Origin: Actinomycetota bacterium
GTDB taxonomy: Bacteria > Actinomycetota > Thermoleophilia > Gaiellales > Gaiellaceae
DNA length: 64,000 nt
NCBI GenBank assembly: GCA_005888315.1
Contig: VAWH01000024.1
Span: 19,011-83,010 of the forward strand
Direction of reading: 5' to 3'
The position numbers and the translations under genes are program-made. Under the pieces are notes generated by a model. The model made no database searches and was not told the DNA's origin. It saw nothing but the letters and a program-made list of their open reading frames with translations. Numbering within the stretch: position 1 is the first letter of the stretch; the number at the start of each line of letters is the position of its first letter. Of this stretch, positions 50,718 to 59,541 are shown in pieces.

Positions 50718-51602
50718 TCAACCCTCCAGCTTCTTTCGGTATCGCACGAGCAGCAGGCGCGCGGTCAGACTGGTGACGAGGACGAAGCTGATCAGGACGA
50801 ATCCGAGCGCCCAGGCGCGGGCGTGATCGGCGGGATCCGCCGATTCCGACAGGATGAAAATGTCGTAGGGAATCGAGAGCACTGGCTGGCGGGGGTCCCA
50901 GGTGACCGCGTTGGCGGCGATCGACGTCGTGAAGAGCAGCGGCGCGGTTTCGCCTGCAGCGCGGGCGATTGCCAGCACGGTGCCGGTGAGGATCCCGCCA
51001 AGGCTGGTCGGCAGAACTACGCCGAGCACGGTGCGCCAGCGGCTCGCGCCGAGAGCGAGTGCCCCTTCCCGCAAGCTGCTCGGAACGAGCGCCAAAACCT
51101 CCTGCGTCGCGCGCGCGATCAGCGGGAGCATGATGATCGCAAGCGCGAATGACCCCTTCCAAGCAGCCTGTCCGCTTCCGATCACGAGCAGCCCGAAAAC
51201 GAAGATGCCGATGATGATCGAGGGCAGGCCGTTGAGGACGTCCAGCACGAGCCTGGACAGATCGGCGATGCGCGGCGGCGCGAACTCGCTCACGTAGAGC
51301 GCAATCAAGATCCCAACCGGGACAGCCATCGCCGTCGCGAGCGCGACGATCACCAGGCTGCCGACGAGCGCATTCGCCACGCCGCCGCCGCTCTGGCCGA
51401 ATGTCACTGCGGTCTTCGTGAAGAAATCCCAGCTCAGCGCACTCGCGCCGCGCTGCGCGACCGACCCGATCACGAGCGCGAGCACGGCGACCGCTGCAAG
51501 CGCCGCAAGGGTCGCGAGCGCCTGCATCAGCACGTTGATCAGCTTGCGACGCCTGGTCCGCGGACTCGGCGTCAGCGAGAAGCGGGCCGCGTCGACCGCC
51601 AT
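50718..51602 (-). CDS. pstA: Phosphate ABC transporter permease PstA
   Basis: 294 residues, about six transmembrane segments, with the EAA-type loop '[20 protein letters not shown]' that contacts PstB. The ATG overlaps the pstC stop by one base (TGATG). Confidence 0.95.
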   Translation of the reverse strand: MAVDAARFSLTPSPRTRRRKLINVLMQALATLAALAAVAVLALVIGSVAQRGASALSWDFFTKTAVTFGQSGGGVANALVGSLVIVALATAMAVPVGILIALYVSEFAPPRIADLSRLVLDVLNGLPSIIIGIFVFGLLVIGSGQAAWKGSFALAIIMLPLIARATQEVLALVPSSLREGALALGASRWRTVLGVVLPTSLGGILTGTVLAIARAAGETAPLLFTTSIAANAVTWDPRQPVLSIPYDIFILSESADPADHARAWALGFVLISFVLVTSLTARLLLVRYRKKLEG

Positions 51603-52579
51603 CAGCTACCTCCCGTCCGCTGATGCGAGAACCGCCGGACGATCACCTGCGCCAGGAGGTTCACGAGCAGCGAGATCACGAGCAGGATCGCCGCCAGGTA
51701 GACGAGCGACGCGGTCTGGATCTTCGTCGTGGCGCTCTGGTACTGCTCGGCGAGCTTGCTCGCCAGCGTGTCGCCGGTCGCAAACAGCGACCAGTGGATC
51801 CCGTACCCGGCCCCGATCACCTGGGTGACGGCGATCGCCTCACCGACGGCGCGCCCGAAGCCGAGGATCACCGCTGCGCCGACTCCCGTCCGCGTGTAAG
51901 GAAGGATGACCCCGCGCACCATCTCCCAGCGCGTAGCGCCGAGCGCGAGCGCGCCCTCCTCCAGCTCGGTCGGCACCCCCAGGAAGAGCTCTCGGCAGAT
52001 GCTCGAGGTGATCGGGACGATCATGATCGTCAGGACGAGCACGGCGACCAGGATCCCGGCGTTCTGGGGCGTGCCGTCGAAGAGCGGGATGAAGCCGAGG
52101 TGGCGGTGCAGCCACGGGCCGAGGTCCTGTCCCACGAAAGGCCCGAGCACGAGGATCCCCCAGAGTCCGAGCACGACGCTGGGAATCGCGGCGAGCAGCT
52201 CGACGAGCGAGGCGATCACCGTGCGGGCGCCGCGCGGCGCGAGCTCGCTCAGATAGAGGCCTATCGCAATCGAGACAGGCGTCGCGATCAGAAGCGCGAG
52301 GAACGAGGTGAGGAGGGTTCCCCAGATCAGGTCCAGCGCGCCGAACCTGCTGTGGATCGCGTCCCAGCCCTGGCGCGTGACGAAGGCAAACCCGTATTTC
52401 GAGATCGCCGGGTGCGCGATGTCGAAGATCTTCCAGGCGATCGCGACGAGCAGGGCGCCAGCGGCAGCCGCGGCGGCTCCGGTCAGTCCGTGCAGGAACA
52501 CGTCGCCGAAGCGGTCGCCGAGCCGGCGGCGCGCCCGGAGCGCAGGCGTCGAGGTGATCGCGTTCACCCGCGCGGACAC
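51602..52579 (-). CDS. pstC: Phosphate ABC transporter permease PstC
   Basis: 325 residues, six to seven transmembrane segments, with the loop '[21 protein letters not shown]'. A first Ala-rich transmembrane helix follows a short basic N-terminus. First gene of the pstCAB-phoU operon, divergent from pstS and sharing the PHO-box region. Confidence 0.95.
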   Translation of the reverse strand: MSARVNAITSTPALRARRRLGDRFGDVFLHGLTGAAAAAAGALLVAIAWKIFDIAHPAISKYGFAFVTRQGWDAIHSRFGALDLIWGTLLTSFLALLIATPVSIAIGLYLSELAPRGARTVIASLVELLAAIPSVVLGLWGILVLGPFVGQDLGPWLHRHLGFIPLFDGTPQNAGILVAVLVLTIMIVPITSSICRELFLGVPTELEEGALALGATRWEMVRGVILPYTRTGVGAAVILGFGRAVGEAIAVTQVIGAGYGIHWSLFATGDTLASKLAEQYQSATTKIQTASLVYLAAILLVISLLVNLLAQVIVRRFSHQRTGGS

Positions 52580-52608
52580 TAACGTCGCGTTCGGCTGATT
52601 CCTGCACC

Positions 52609-52637
52609 GTTTACCGGACCGTCACCACCCGGCAACC
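52609..52637. promoter_or_regulatory. PHO box (PhoP binding site) between pstC and pstS
   Basis: Three 7-nt units, GTTTACC, CGTCACC and GGCAACC, spaced at exact 11-nt intervals (52609, 52620, 52631). They resemble the GTTCACC direct repeats that bind PhoP in streptomycetes. The site lies between divergent pstC and pstS starts, so it could activate both. Confidence 0.7.
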
Positions 52638-52704
52638 ACGTTTCAGCCCACGCGCGCGCGGGCGCATTCGATCCTGTTGGTGTCATCGAGAGAGGAGCGA
52701 AAGA

Positions 52705-53721
52705 GTGTCCAGAAAGACAGCCATGGCGGCCGCGCTGGCGGTCGTCACGCTCGCGTTCGGAGCGAGCTTCGCCGCCGCCGGGTCGAAGAGCGGCAGCATT
52801 AAGGGCGCCGGCAGCACGTTCGTCTTCCCGCTGGTCTCCCAGTGGCAGGCGAACTACAAGAACGCCCAGATCACCTACGGCTCGGTCGGCTCGGGAGCGG
52901 GGATCGCGGCGATCTCCGCCCGCACGGTCGATTTCGGTGCCAGCGACGCGCCGCTGACGAAGGACCAGTTCTCAGCGTGCAAGGGCTGCGAGCAGATTCC
53001 GTGGGCGCTCGCGTCGACGTCGATTCCCTATCGCGTTCCCGGCGTCGCATACGGCCTGAAGCTGACCGGGAAGATCATCGCCAACATCTATCTCGGCCAC
53101 ATCACCAGGTGGAACAATCGCGCGATCAAGAAGATCAACCCGGGCGTCAACCTTCCGGATCTGAAGATCACGCCTGTCTACCGCAGCGACGGTAGCGGCA
53201 CGTCCTACAACTTCACGGACTATCTCTCCAGCGTCAGCAGGGAGTTCAGGACCAAGGTCGGCGTCGGCACGCAGCCGAGCTTCCGGACCGGCATCGGCGG
53301 CAAGGGTTCATCCGGGCTGGCCGGCGTCGTCTCGCGCACCGACGGGGCGATCGGGTACGTCGACGAGGCGTACTCCCTGAAGAACGGCTTCAAGGTCGCG
53401 AAGATCCAGAACCGGGCCGGCAAGTTCCAGCTGCCGGGCCTGCGCGGGATCAAGGCGGCCGCGGCGACCATTCACGGAGTGCCGAGCAACGGAGCGCTCT
53501 CGATCGTCAACCCGCCGAAGTCGCAGAAACTGGCCTACCCGATCTGCACCTTCACGTACGTGATCGTGCCGCTCAAGTCGAACAAGGCCTCGACGCTGAA
53601 GCAGTTCATCAGCTGGGCGATCACCAGCGGTCAGCAGTACGCAAAACCACTTCAGTTCTTGCCGCTGCCGCAGCTCGTCCGGACCGCGGACAAGAAGTTC
53701 ATCCGCCGGATCCATTCCTAA
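52705..53721 (+). CDS. pstS: Phosphate-binding protein PstS
   Basis: 338 residues, GTG start with GAGGAG eight bases upstream. The signal peptide ('AAALAVVTLAFGASFAAAG') is followed by 'IKGAGSTFVFPLVSQW' and 'RSDGSGTSYNFTDYLS', both contacting phosphate, and 'GKGSSGLAGVVSRTDGAIGYVD'. No lipobox Cys is visible, so it is probably secreted or held by PstC/A rather than a lipoprotein. It is divergent from pstCAB-phoU. Confidence 0.96.
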   Translation: MSRKTAMAAALAVVTLAFGASFAAAGSKSGSIKGAGSTFVFPLVSQWQANYKNAQITYGSVGSGAGIAAISARTVDFGASDAPLTKDQFSACKGCEQIPWALASTSIPYRVPGVAYGLKLTGKIIANIYLGHITRWNNRAIKKINPGVNLPDLKITPVYRSDGSGTSYNFTDYLSSVSREFRTKVGVGTQPSFRTGIGGKGSSGLAGVVSRTDGAIGYVDEAYSLKNGFKVAKIQNRAGKFQLPGLRGIKAAAATIHGVPSNGALSIVNPPKSQKLAYPICTFTYVIVPLKSNKASTLKQFISWAITSGQQYAKPLQFLPLPQLVRTADKKFIRRIHS

Positions 53722-53748
53722 GGCATCGCTTGTCGATGCCGTCGAAGA

Positions 53749-53775
53749 GGCCGCGGCGACATCCGCGCCGCGGCC
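53749..53775. terminator. pstS terminator stem
   Basis: A perfect 10-bp GGCCGCGGCG/CGCCGCGGCC stem with a 7-nt loop lies 27 bases after the pstS stop. An adjoining GGCATCG/CGATGCC hairpin (53722-53741) begins directly after the pstS stop. Confidence 0.65.
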
Positions 53776-53843
53776 GCTTCACCCGGCACCGCGTCGCCAC
53801 AACCTCGCCACAACGTCTGGAGCCGTTGGCCGAGAGGCTAGGG

Positions 53844-54521
53844 CTACGGAAAGCGGCAGAGAATCTCGAGGCCCTCGGCCGGTGCGCCGAGGGCCTCGAC
53901 CTGCCCGCCGGCGGCCTCGGCGACGTGCTTGACGATCGCGAGCCCGAGGCCGCTGCCGCGCGAGGCCCGGGCGCGGTCGGCGCGGTAGAAGCGCTCGAAC
54001 AGACGCGGCAGGTCATCAACGGCCACGCCCACCCCGTCGTCACGGACGGAGAGGATGCGATCGCCGTTCTCGCGCCGGAGACCGAGCACGCACGTGGCGC
54101 CCTCGCCCGCATGGCGGAGCGCGTTCTCGGCCAGGTTCTGAACCACGATCCGCAGCATGCGAGCCCGCAGGGGCAGCTCCAGGCTCTCGTCCTCGATCTC
54201 GACTTCGAGCCCGACGCCGGCCCGCTCGGACCGCTCGTCGAGCTCGGAGACGATCTCGCGCAGGAGCGGCGCGGCCTCGGTCGACCCGAGCGAGACGACC
54301 TCACGCCCGGTCTCGAGCTCGCTGAGGAAGAGCACGTCGTCGATCAGCTCGTCCATCAGCTCCACCTCCGCGCGCATCTGCTCGAGCGAAGCCGCGGGGT
54401 CGCTGCCGGGCAGGCTCGCCCCCTCGATCAGCGCGAGCAGGCGCGCGAGCGGCGTCCGCAGCTCGTGTGAGACCGCGGCGGTGAAACCGACTCTGAGCTC
54501 CCTGTATGGGTCCGCATTCAC
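53844..54521 (-). CDS. Sensor histidine kinase core, PhoR-like, lacking a sensor domain
   Basis: 225 residues from a GTG at 54521. The H-box 'AVSHELRTPLARL' holds the phosphoacceptor His19, followed by the N-box 'NLAENALRHA', G1 'VRDDGVGV', F-box 'LFERFYRADRA' and G2 'GSGLGLAIVKHV'. There is no transmembrane segment, HAMP or PAS before the H-box, so it is a minimal kinase. Its start is 19 bp from the divergent response-regulator start, with no good ribosome site, so it may be leaderless or controlled by the regulator's own promoter. Closeness to pst genes suggests a phosphate role. Confidence 0.85.
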   Translation of the reverse strand: MNADPYRELRVGFTAAVSHELRTPLARLLALIEGASLPGSDPAASLEQMRAEVELMDELIDDVLFLSELETGREVVSLGSTEAAPLLREIVSELDERSERAGVGLEVEIEDESLELPLRARMLRIVVQNLAENALRHAGEGATCVLGLRRENGDRILSVRDDGVGVAVDDLPRLFERFYRADRARASRGSGLGLAIVKHVAEAAGGQVEALGAPAEGLEILCRFP

Positions 54522-54540
54522 CCTCAATAAGGTAGGTGCA

Positions 54541-55254
54541 ATGACGAAGGTCCTGATCGTCGAGGACGACGAGGTGATCGCCTCGGGGATGGCGCAGCAC
54601 CTCTCCGGCGCTGGCTTCGACCCCGTCACCGTGGGCCGCGGCGAGATCGGGCTGGCGCGCCTCCGCTACGAAGCGCCCGACGTGGTCGTGCTCGACCTGA
54701 TGCTGCCAGGGCTCGACGGCTGGAGCCTGATCGAGGCGGCGCGCGCCGAAGGGATCGGCACGCCGATCATCGTCGTCAGCGCGCGCGGGACCGAGCACGA
54801 CCGCGTCCACGCGCTCGAGATCGGCGCCGACGACTATCTCGTCAAGCCGTTCTCGATGAAGGAGCTCGTCGCCCGGGTGCAGGCGGCCGCCCGGCGCGGC
54901 GTCCGCGCGCAACCGGAGGAGCGAGGCGAGGCCATCGAGATCGAGGAGCTGCGAATCGACCCACGCGAGGTGCAGGCCTACGTCGACGGCGCCAGCGCCG
55001 AGCTCACCCCGACCGAGTTTCGGCTCCTCTACGCGCTCGCGCTCGACCGCGGCCGCGTGACGACGCGCGACGAGCTGCTGCAGAGGATCTGGGGCCGCCG
55101 CGAGATGCATCGGGACCGCACGGTCGATGTCTTCGTGAGGCGCCTCCGGGACAAGATCGACCGCGCTGCGTCCCGTCACACGTTCATCCAGACGCGCTAC
55201 GGCGTCGGCTACAAGCTCGAGCCGATCGAGAAGGGCAGCGAGTCCGAGGAGTAA
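54541..55254 (+). CDS. OmpR/PhoB-family response regulator
   Basis: 237 residues, ATG at 54541 with AAGGTAGG upstream. The receiver has the acid pair Asp9/Asp10, the phosphorylation site Asp52 in 'VVLDLMLPG', and Lys in 'DDYLVKPFSM'. The C-terminal winged helix ('LTPTEFRLLYALALDRGRVTTRDELLQRIWG' and 'RTVDVFVRRLRDKI') is of the PhoB/OmpR type. It lies beside the pst operon and would be the natural partner of the divergent kinase and the PHO box, though this is inference. Confidence 0.92.
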   Translation: MTKVLIVEDDEVIASGMAQHLSGAGFDPVTVGRGEIGLARLRYEAPDVVVLDLMLPGLDGWSLIEAARAEGIGTPIIVVSARGTEHDRVHALEIGADDYLVKPFSMKELVARVQAAARRGVRAQPEERGEAIEIEELRIDPREVQAYVDGASAELTPTEFRLLYALALDRGRVTTRDELLQRIWGRREMHRDRTVDVFVRRLRDKIDRAASRHTFIQTRYGVGYKLEPIEKGSESEE

Positions 55255-55267
55255 CATCAGAGGTGCG

Positions 55268-55612
55268 ATGCGCACCATGCGGCCAATTCACGACGAGAGT
55301 TGCTCCGTCGCGGCCTGCGCCGAGATCATCGGCGCGAAATGGACGGCGCTGCTCGTCCACGACCTCTCGGAGGGGCCGCGGCGCTTCTCGGAGCTCGAGC
55401 ACTCGTGCGCCGGCATCAGTCCGCGGACGCTCTCGGAACGCCTCCGCGTCCTCGAGGACGAGGGCATCGTCGCGCGGCACAGCTATGCGGAATCGCCGCC
55501 GCGGGTCGAGTACGAGCTGACCGACAAGGGCGACGCGCTCCTGCCGATCATCGAGGAGATGCGCCGCTTCGGGCACTCCTGGCTGGTCGAAGAGCCGGCT
55601 GTACTCCGTTAG
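55268..55612 (+). CDS. HxlR-family transcriptional regulator
   Basis: 114 residues; the in-frame start at 55277 is an alternative to 55268. It has the classic HxlR N-terminal Cys ('CSVAACAEIIGAKWTALLV'), the winged helix 'SPRTLSERLRVLEDEGIVAR' and wing 'RVEYELTDKG'. These regulators sense electrophiles or redox through the Cys. Its target is unknown. It is 13 bp downstream of the response regulator. Confidence 0.88.
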   Translation: MRTMRPIHDESCSVAACAEIIGAKWTALLVHDLSEGPRRFSELEHSCAGISPRTLSERLRVLEDEGIVARHSYAESPPRVEYELTDKGDALLPIIEEMRRFGHSWLVEEPAVLR

Positions 55613-55636
55613 CGCTCCCCAAGCCCAGCCCCACAA

Positions 55637-55703
55637 GGCGGCCGCTTGCGACGCCGACATGGAGGACATGCGGGCTTTGCCCGGATGTCCGTCTAATCCC
55701 GGG
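55637..55703. repeat. Dispersed double-hairpin repeat, family i
   Basis: GGCGGCCGCTTGCGACGCC followed by a GGACATGCGGGC/GCCCGGATGTCC stem and, on the minus strand, CGGGATTAG. The TAG is the stop codon of the M20 peptidase gene. Confidence 0.7.
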
Positions 55704-57048
55704 TGGCAAGGCCGCTACCGCCAGGCTCCAGCGACCCGAAGGCGCGATACAGCTCGCCAGCGGCCCTGACGCCGAGCGGCAGGTACTCGGCGAGGAGGTT
55801 CTCGTTCGGCGAGTGAATGTTCGACTCCGGCAGGGCAAAGCCGGTCAGGATCGTGGGGATGCCCTTGTCGGCGAGCGCCGGCACGATCGGCAGCGTGCCC
55901 CCGGAGCGAACGAGCAGCGGCCGGGTGCCGACCGCTCGCTCGAAGGCCTCCAGGCCGAGCTGCACCACCTGCGATTCAGGATCGACGAGGCCCGGCCGCG
56001 CCGACGAGAGCCTCGTCACCTCGAGCTCCGCCCCTTCCGGCGCCGCCTCCCGTAGCAGCCGCTCGACCTCGGGGGCGATCTGCTCGGGATCCTGCCCGGG
56101 CGCGAGTCGGATCGAGAGGTTCGCGTGCGCCTCGACGGGTAGGACGGTCTTCTGTAGCTGCGGCGAGCCGCCCTCGATGCCGTTCACGTCGAGGGAGGGC
56201 TCCGCAAAGGTGCGGAGATAGAACTCCTCTTCCGCCTTGGCGTCCAGCGGCCGCGCGCCCTGGGCGGCGAGCTCCTCCGCGCCGGGTGTCAGGTGCGCCC
56301 AGGCGGAGAGCTCCTCCTCGGTGGGCGGTGCGAGTCCCGCGCGTAGCGGCTCCGGCAAGCGCCCGTCCTTCGCCAGCACAGCGTCCAACGTCTGAACGAG
56401 CGCGTGCAACGCGTTCAGGGCGGCGCCGCCGAAGATCCCGGAGTGGAAGTCGCGGGCGCCCGTCCTGACGCGGAGGTGGAAGTAGACGAGCCCGCGCGTC
56501 GCGACGTTGAAGAGCGGCACGCCGCGTTTGAGCATCCCCGCGTCGAAGATCACGCAGGCGTCGCCCCCACGCTCATCCGCGGCGAGGAAGTCGACGATCG
56601 AATGGCCGCCCGTTTCCTCCTCGCCGTCGCAGCAGATGCGCACATTGACGGGCAACTCGTCGCGGGCCCTCAGCTCCTCGGCCGCCTTCAGCTGCATGTA
56701 GAGCTGTCCCTTGTCGTCCGCGATTCCGCGCGCGTAAACGCGCCCGTCGCGGAGCGTCGCCTCGAAGGGATCGGATTCCCAGAGGTCGAGCGGCGCCGGG
56801 GGCTGGACGTCGAAGTGTCCGTAGCAGATCACCGTCGGCCGCTCCCCGTTGCCGGCCGACGCGGGGATCTCGCCAAGCGCGAGCGGGTGTCCGTCCCAGT
56901 CGCGAAGCTCGGCCTCGCCCCCGGCGCGGCGCACGAAGTCGCAGACCCATTCGCCGGCCTGCTGTACCGCTCCGCTGCGCTCGGGATCCGCGCTGACGCT
57001 GGGGATGCGAATGAACTCCGAGAGCTCGTCGAGCCAGGCGCGCTCCAC
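55693..57048 (-). CDS. M20-family peptidase/deacylase (dipeptidase-like)
   Basis: 451 residues, no signal peptide. Metal ligands are at 'CYGHFDVQPP', 'GIADDKGQ', 'DGEEETGGHS' (catalytic Glu), and 'PESNIHSPNEN'. The dimerisation domain has 'TRGLVYFHLRVRTGARDFHSG'. Zinc-dependent hydrolysis of dipeptides or N-acyl amino acids is expected. Its stop codon is the TAG of the repeat CGGGATTAG. Confidence 0.9.
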   Translation of the reverse strand: MERAWLDELSEFIRIPSVSADPERSGAVQQAGEWVCDFVRRAGGEAELRDWDGHPLALGEIPASAGNGERPTVICYGHFDVQPPAPLDLWESDPFEATLRDGRVYARGIADDKGQLYMQLKAAEELRARDELPVNVRICCDGEEETGGHSIVDFLAADERGGDACVIFDAGMLKRGVPLFNVATRGLVYFHLRVRTGARDFHSGIFGGAALNALHALVQTLDAVLAKDGRLPEPLRAGLAPPTEEELSAWAHLTPGAEELAAQGARPLDAKAEEEFYLRTFAEPSLDVNGIEGGSPQLQKTVLPVEAHANLSIRLAPGQDPEQIAPEVERLLREAAPEGAELEVTRLSSARPGLVDPESQVVQLGLEAFERAVGTRPLLVRSGGTLPIVPALADKGIPTILTGFALPESNIHSPNENLLAEYLPLGVRAAGELYRAFGSLEPGGSGLATRD

Positions 57049-57121
57049 GGCGGCGGATTCTACGGGCGCGGTTGCGGCGGCCGTGACCCTATGATCGCCT
57101 CAACCGTTTTGGCCGCAGTTT

Positions 57122-58213
57122 TTAGGCCGCGACGTTCTTCAGAGACTGGGCCTCTGCGAGCGCGCGGAGCTTTTTGAGACTCTGGTTCTCGATCTGCCGG
57201 ATCCGCTCGCGCGTGACGTTGAACGTCCGCCCGACCTCGTCCAGGGTACGCGGATGCTCGCCGTCCAGCCCGTAGCGAAGCTCGAGCACGCGGCGTTCGC
57301 GGGGCGAGAGGCTGCCGAGGACGCGCCGCAGCGCAGCCTTGCGCAATTCCACTTCGGCGACCTCGTCGGGCAGCGCCTCGTTCTCGTCCGTGAGGAAGTG
57401 GCCGAACTCGGACTCTTCGTCGTCGCCGACCGGTTTCTCGAGCGAAACCGGGGGTTGCGAGCTGCGCCGGATCGACTCGACCTCGGCGGCATCGAGCTCG
57501 AGCTCGTCGCCGATCTCCCAGGCGAACGGCTCGCGGCCCAGCTCGGCGCGCAGCTTCCGCTCCGTCCTGGCGATCTTGTTCAGCTTCTCGACGATGTGCA
57601 CCGGCATGCGGATCGTCCGAGCCTTATCGGCAAGTGCCCGCGCCATTGCCTGGCGGATCCACCAGGTCGCGTAGGTCGAGAACTTGAAACCTTTGCGGTG
57701 GTCGAACTTTTCCGCCGCCCGGACGAGGCCGATTGTCCCCTCCTGGATCAAGTCGAGGAACGGCAGCCCCTGGTTGCGGTACTTCTTGGCGATCGAGACG
57801 ACGAGGCGCAGGTTCGCCTCGACCATCTCCTGCTTCGCGCGGTGATCGCCGCGCTCGATCCGCTTCGCGAGCTCCACTTCCTGTGCCGCCGTCAGCAGGT
57901 CGACCTTGCCGACGTCTTTGAGAAAGAGCTGCAGCGAGTCGGTCGAGATCTCCCGTGCCTCCGGCTCCGGCTCGGCGGCCGCTTCCGGAGGCTCCGCCCC
58001 GTTCTCGAGCACCTCGATTTGGAGCTCGTCGAGGGCGTGGTAGAAGTCATCGATCTGCGCCGCGTCGAGTTCGAACTCGTCCAGCGCCAGGGCGATCTCG
58101 GTGGTGTTCAGCGACCCCGTCTGCCGCGCCGCTTCGAGGAGACCCTTTGCCTCGTCCGTCTCGAGTAGCTCGACAATCGTCGCCGGACGTGTCTTTTCGG
58201 CTTGTGTGCTCAA
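57122..58213 (-). CDS. rpoD: Sigma-70-family primary-type sigma factor
   Basis: 363 residues, TTG start with a strong GGAGGGGGAG upstream. An acidic low-complexity N-terminus (about residues 20-95) precedes region 1.2 ('[16 protein letters not shown]'), region 2 ('[28 protein letters not shown]', '...[17 protein letters not shown]'), region 3 ('[12 protein letters not shown]') and region 4 ('[21 protein letters not shown]'). It recruits RNA polymerase to promoters. Being short and RpoD-like, it is either the primary or a close alternative sigma factor. Confidence 0.93.
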   Translation of the reverse strand: MSTQAEKTRPATIVELLETDEAKGLLEAARQTGSLNTTEIALALDEFELDAAQIDDFYHALDELQIEVLENGAEPPEAAAEPEPEAREISTDSLQLFLKDVGKVDLLTAAQEVELAKRIERGDHRAKQEMVEANLRLVVSIAKKYRNQGLPFLDLIQEGTIGLVRAAEKFDHRKGFKFSTYATWWIRQAMARALADKARTIRMPVHIVEKLNKIARTERKLRAELGREPFAWEIGDELELDAAEVESIRRSSQPPVSLEKPVGDDEESEFGHFLTDENEALPDEVAEVELRKAALRRVLGSLSPRERRVLELRYGLDGEHPRTLDEVGRTFNVTRERIRQIENQSLKKLRALAEAQSLKNVAA

Positions 58214-58519
58214 GGCTCCCCCTCCCCGGAAAAAATCCCTAGCTCACCGTAGCTTGTTTTGTCTGGCGGCCAACGCGGTTCTCGAAGCTCGGGCACTCTT
58301 GCACGCGTTTCGGATAGACGCCATAGGCCATTCGGCCCTAATTGCGGTTTGTAGGTCCTATTACAAACGCGGCTTCTCCTTCGCTCGGGATTAGCGGCCG
58401 CGGCGGCAAAGCCGCCGCGGCCTTTTGGTCGGCGTCGCAAGCGAACGCCTTTTGGGATTGGGAAAAGGGGAATGGACCCTGAGCGCCCGGACCTTGGGCG
58501 CCCGGGCCTTGGGCGGCCG
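58214..58519. other. Intergenic region between sigma factor and TPR genes
   Basis: 306 bp. It holds a candidate sigma-factor promoter on the minus strand (TTGGCC, 16 bp, TACGGT at about 58250-58277), the double-hairpin repeat at 58386-58449, and the start of three 15-bp direct repeats at 58483-58527. I see no gene in it. Confidence 0.5.
58386..58449. repeat. Dispersed double-hairpin repeat, family i
   Basis: CGGGATTAG, then a perfect 12-bp GGCCGCGGCGGC/GCCGCCGCGGCC stem with an AAA loop followed by TTTT, then GGCGTCGCAAGCGAACGCC. This is the clearest copy and the closest match to the coding copy in lhr. Confidence 0.8.
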
Positions 58520-58527
58520 TTACTTGG
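58483..58527. repeat. Three 15-bp direct repeats overlapping the TPR gene end
   Basis: GCGCCCGGACCTTGG, GCGCCCGGGCCTTGG and GCGGCCGTTACTTGG in tandem. The last overlaps the stop codon (TAA on the minus strand) of the TPR gene. Confidence 0.7.
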
Positions 58528-59497
58528 CTCTTAGTCGCGCGAGGAACTCGTTCGCGGTCTTGCCCAGCGGCGTGTGCGGGCCCGCCGCACGGGCGAGCCG
58601 AAACTCCTGGCGAGCCTTGTCGAGCTCGCCGATCCAGACCAGGAGCTCGCCCAGATGGAACCGGACGGTCTGAGAACGCGGAAAGCGCGGTGCCAAGGGG
58701 CCGAGCCGCGAGAAAGCAACGGCCGGTCTGGCCTTCGAGAAGAGGCCGACTGCCGCAGCGGTCTGTGCCTCGGCGTCGTCCGGAGCCACTTTCGCGGCCG
58801 CCGCGAACTCGCGCTCGGCCGAGAAGGGCCGCCCGAGCCGCTGCAGCGCGGAGCCATACATCAGCTTCGCTCGGACGCCGCCTTGGGCGGCCCGGGCGAA
58901 CGCGGCGAGCTGGCGCGGCGCGGAAACCCGGGAGATCGAGGCCGGCACGGAGAAGCTCGGAACGAACGGCGGCCGGCCGGGCACGTAGCGCGGGTAGAGC
59001 AGGCTCTCGGCCTGCAACGCCGGCTGAGTGTTCGGATCCCGCGCGAGCGCCTGCCGCCAGGCGGCCTGTGCGGCCCGGGCGCGCCCGGAGGCGATCTCTG
59101 CGAGGCCGAGGTGGAGCAGCACCACCGCGCTCGTCGGGTGGCGGTCGGCGAGCCGCTCGAGCCGCGTCACCGTCCCGCTCGGCCACGCCGCCACCGCGGC
59201 GCCGACCTGGGCCTGCACTGAGCTGTAGCGCGCGAAGATCCGCCCGGCCGCCGCCCGTTTCCCAGCTGCGTAGAGCCGGTTTGCGCGTCGGAGCGCCGCC
59301 GCCTCCGGATCGGTCCGGACGCCGAGGTCGAGCACGAGCGCAGGCGCCCGCCCGCGCGCGCTCGCGGTCGTCTGCGTCGAGGCCGCGACGCGCCCGCCGG
59401 TGCTCGTGCGCGTGAAGGCGACCGTCGCAACGACGAGTCCGGCCGCCCCGGCGGCTGCGAGCGCGACGAGGAGGTACGTGCGGGTCCGTGGGCCCAT
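58520..59497 (-). CDS. Membrane-anchored TPR-like protein
   Basis: 325 residues. One N-terminal transmembrane helix ('YLLVALAAAGAAGLVVATVAF') is followed by a Thr/Ser-rich linker and Ala-rich TPR-like repeats from about residue 60 ('PEAAALRRANRLYAAGKRAAAGRIFARY', 'RARAAQAAWRQALARDPNTQPAL', 'DDAEAQTAAAVGLFSKARPAVAF'). Such repeats scaffold protein complexes. The function is unknown. Confidence 0.75.
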   Translation of the reverse strand: MGPRTRTYLLVALAAAGAAGLVVATVAFTRTSTGGRVAASTQTTASARGRAPALVLDLGVRTDPEAAALRRANRLYAAGKRAAAGRIFARYSSVQAQVGAAVAAWPSGTVTRLERLADRHPTSAVVLLHLGLAEIASGRARAAQAAWRQALARDPNTQPALQAESLLYPRYVPGRPPFVPSFSVPASISRVSAPRQLAAFARAAQGGVRAKLMYGSALQRLGRPFSAEREFAAAAKVAPDDAEAQTAAAVGLFSKARPAVAFSRLGPLAPRFPRSQTVRFHLGELLVWIGELDKARQEFRLARAAGPHTPLGKTANEFLARLRAK

Positions 59498-59541
59498 AGT
59501 TCGACCATAGCCACCGACGGCTCGCTATCTTTTGGAAAGCA

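Noticed and set aside
53722..53741. GGCATCG/CGATGCC hairpin after pstS as another family i copy
   Set aside because: It shares only the short stem and lacks the second hairpin and the TTTAG/ATTAG motif; it is better read as part of the pstS terminator.
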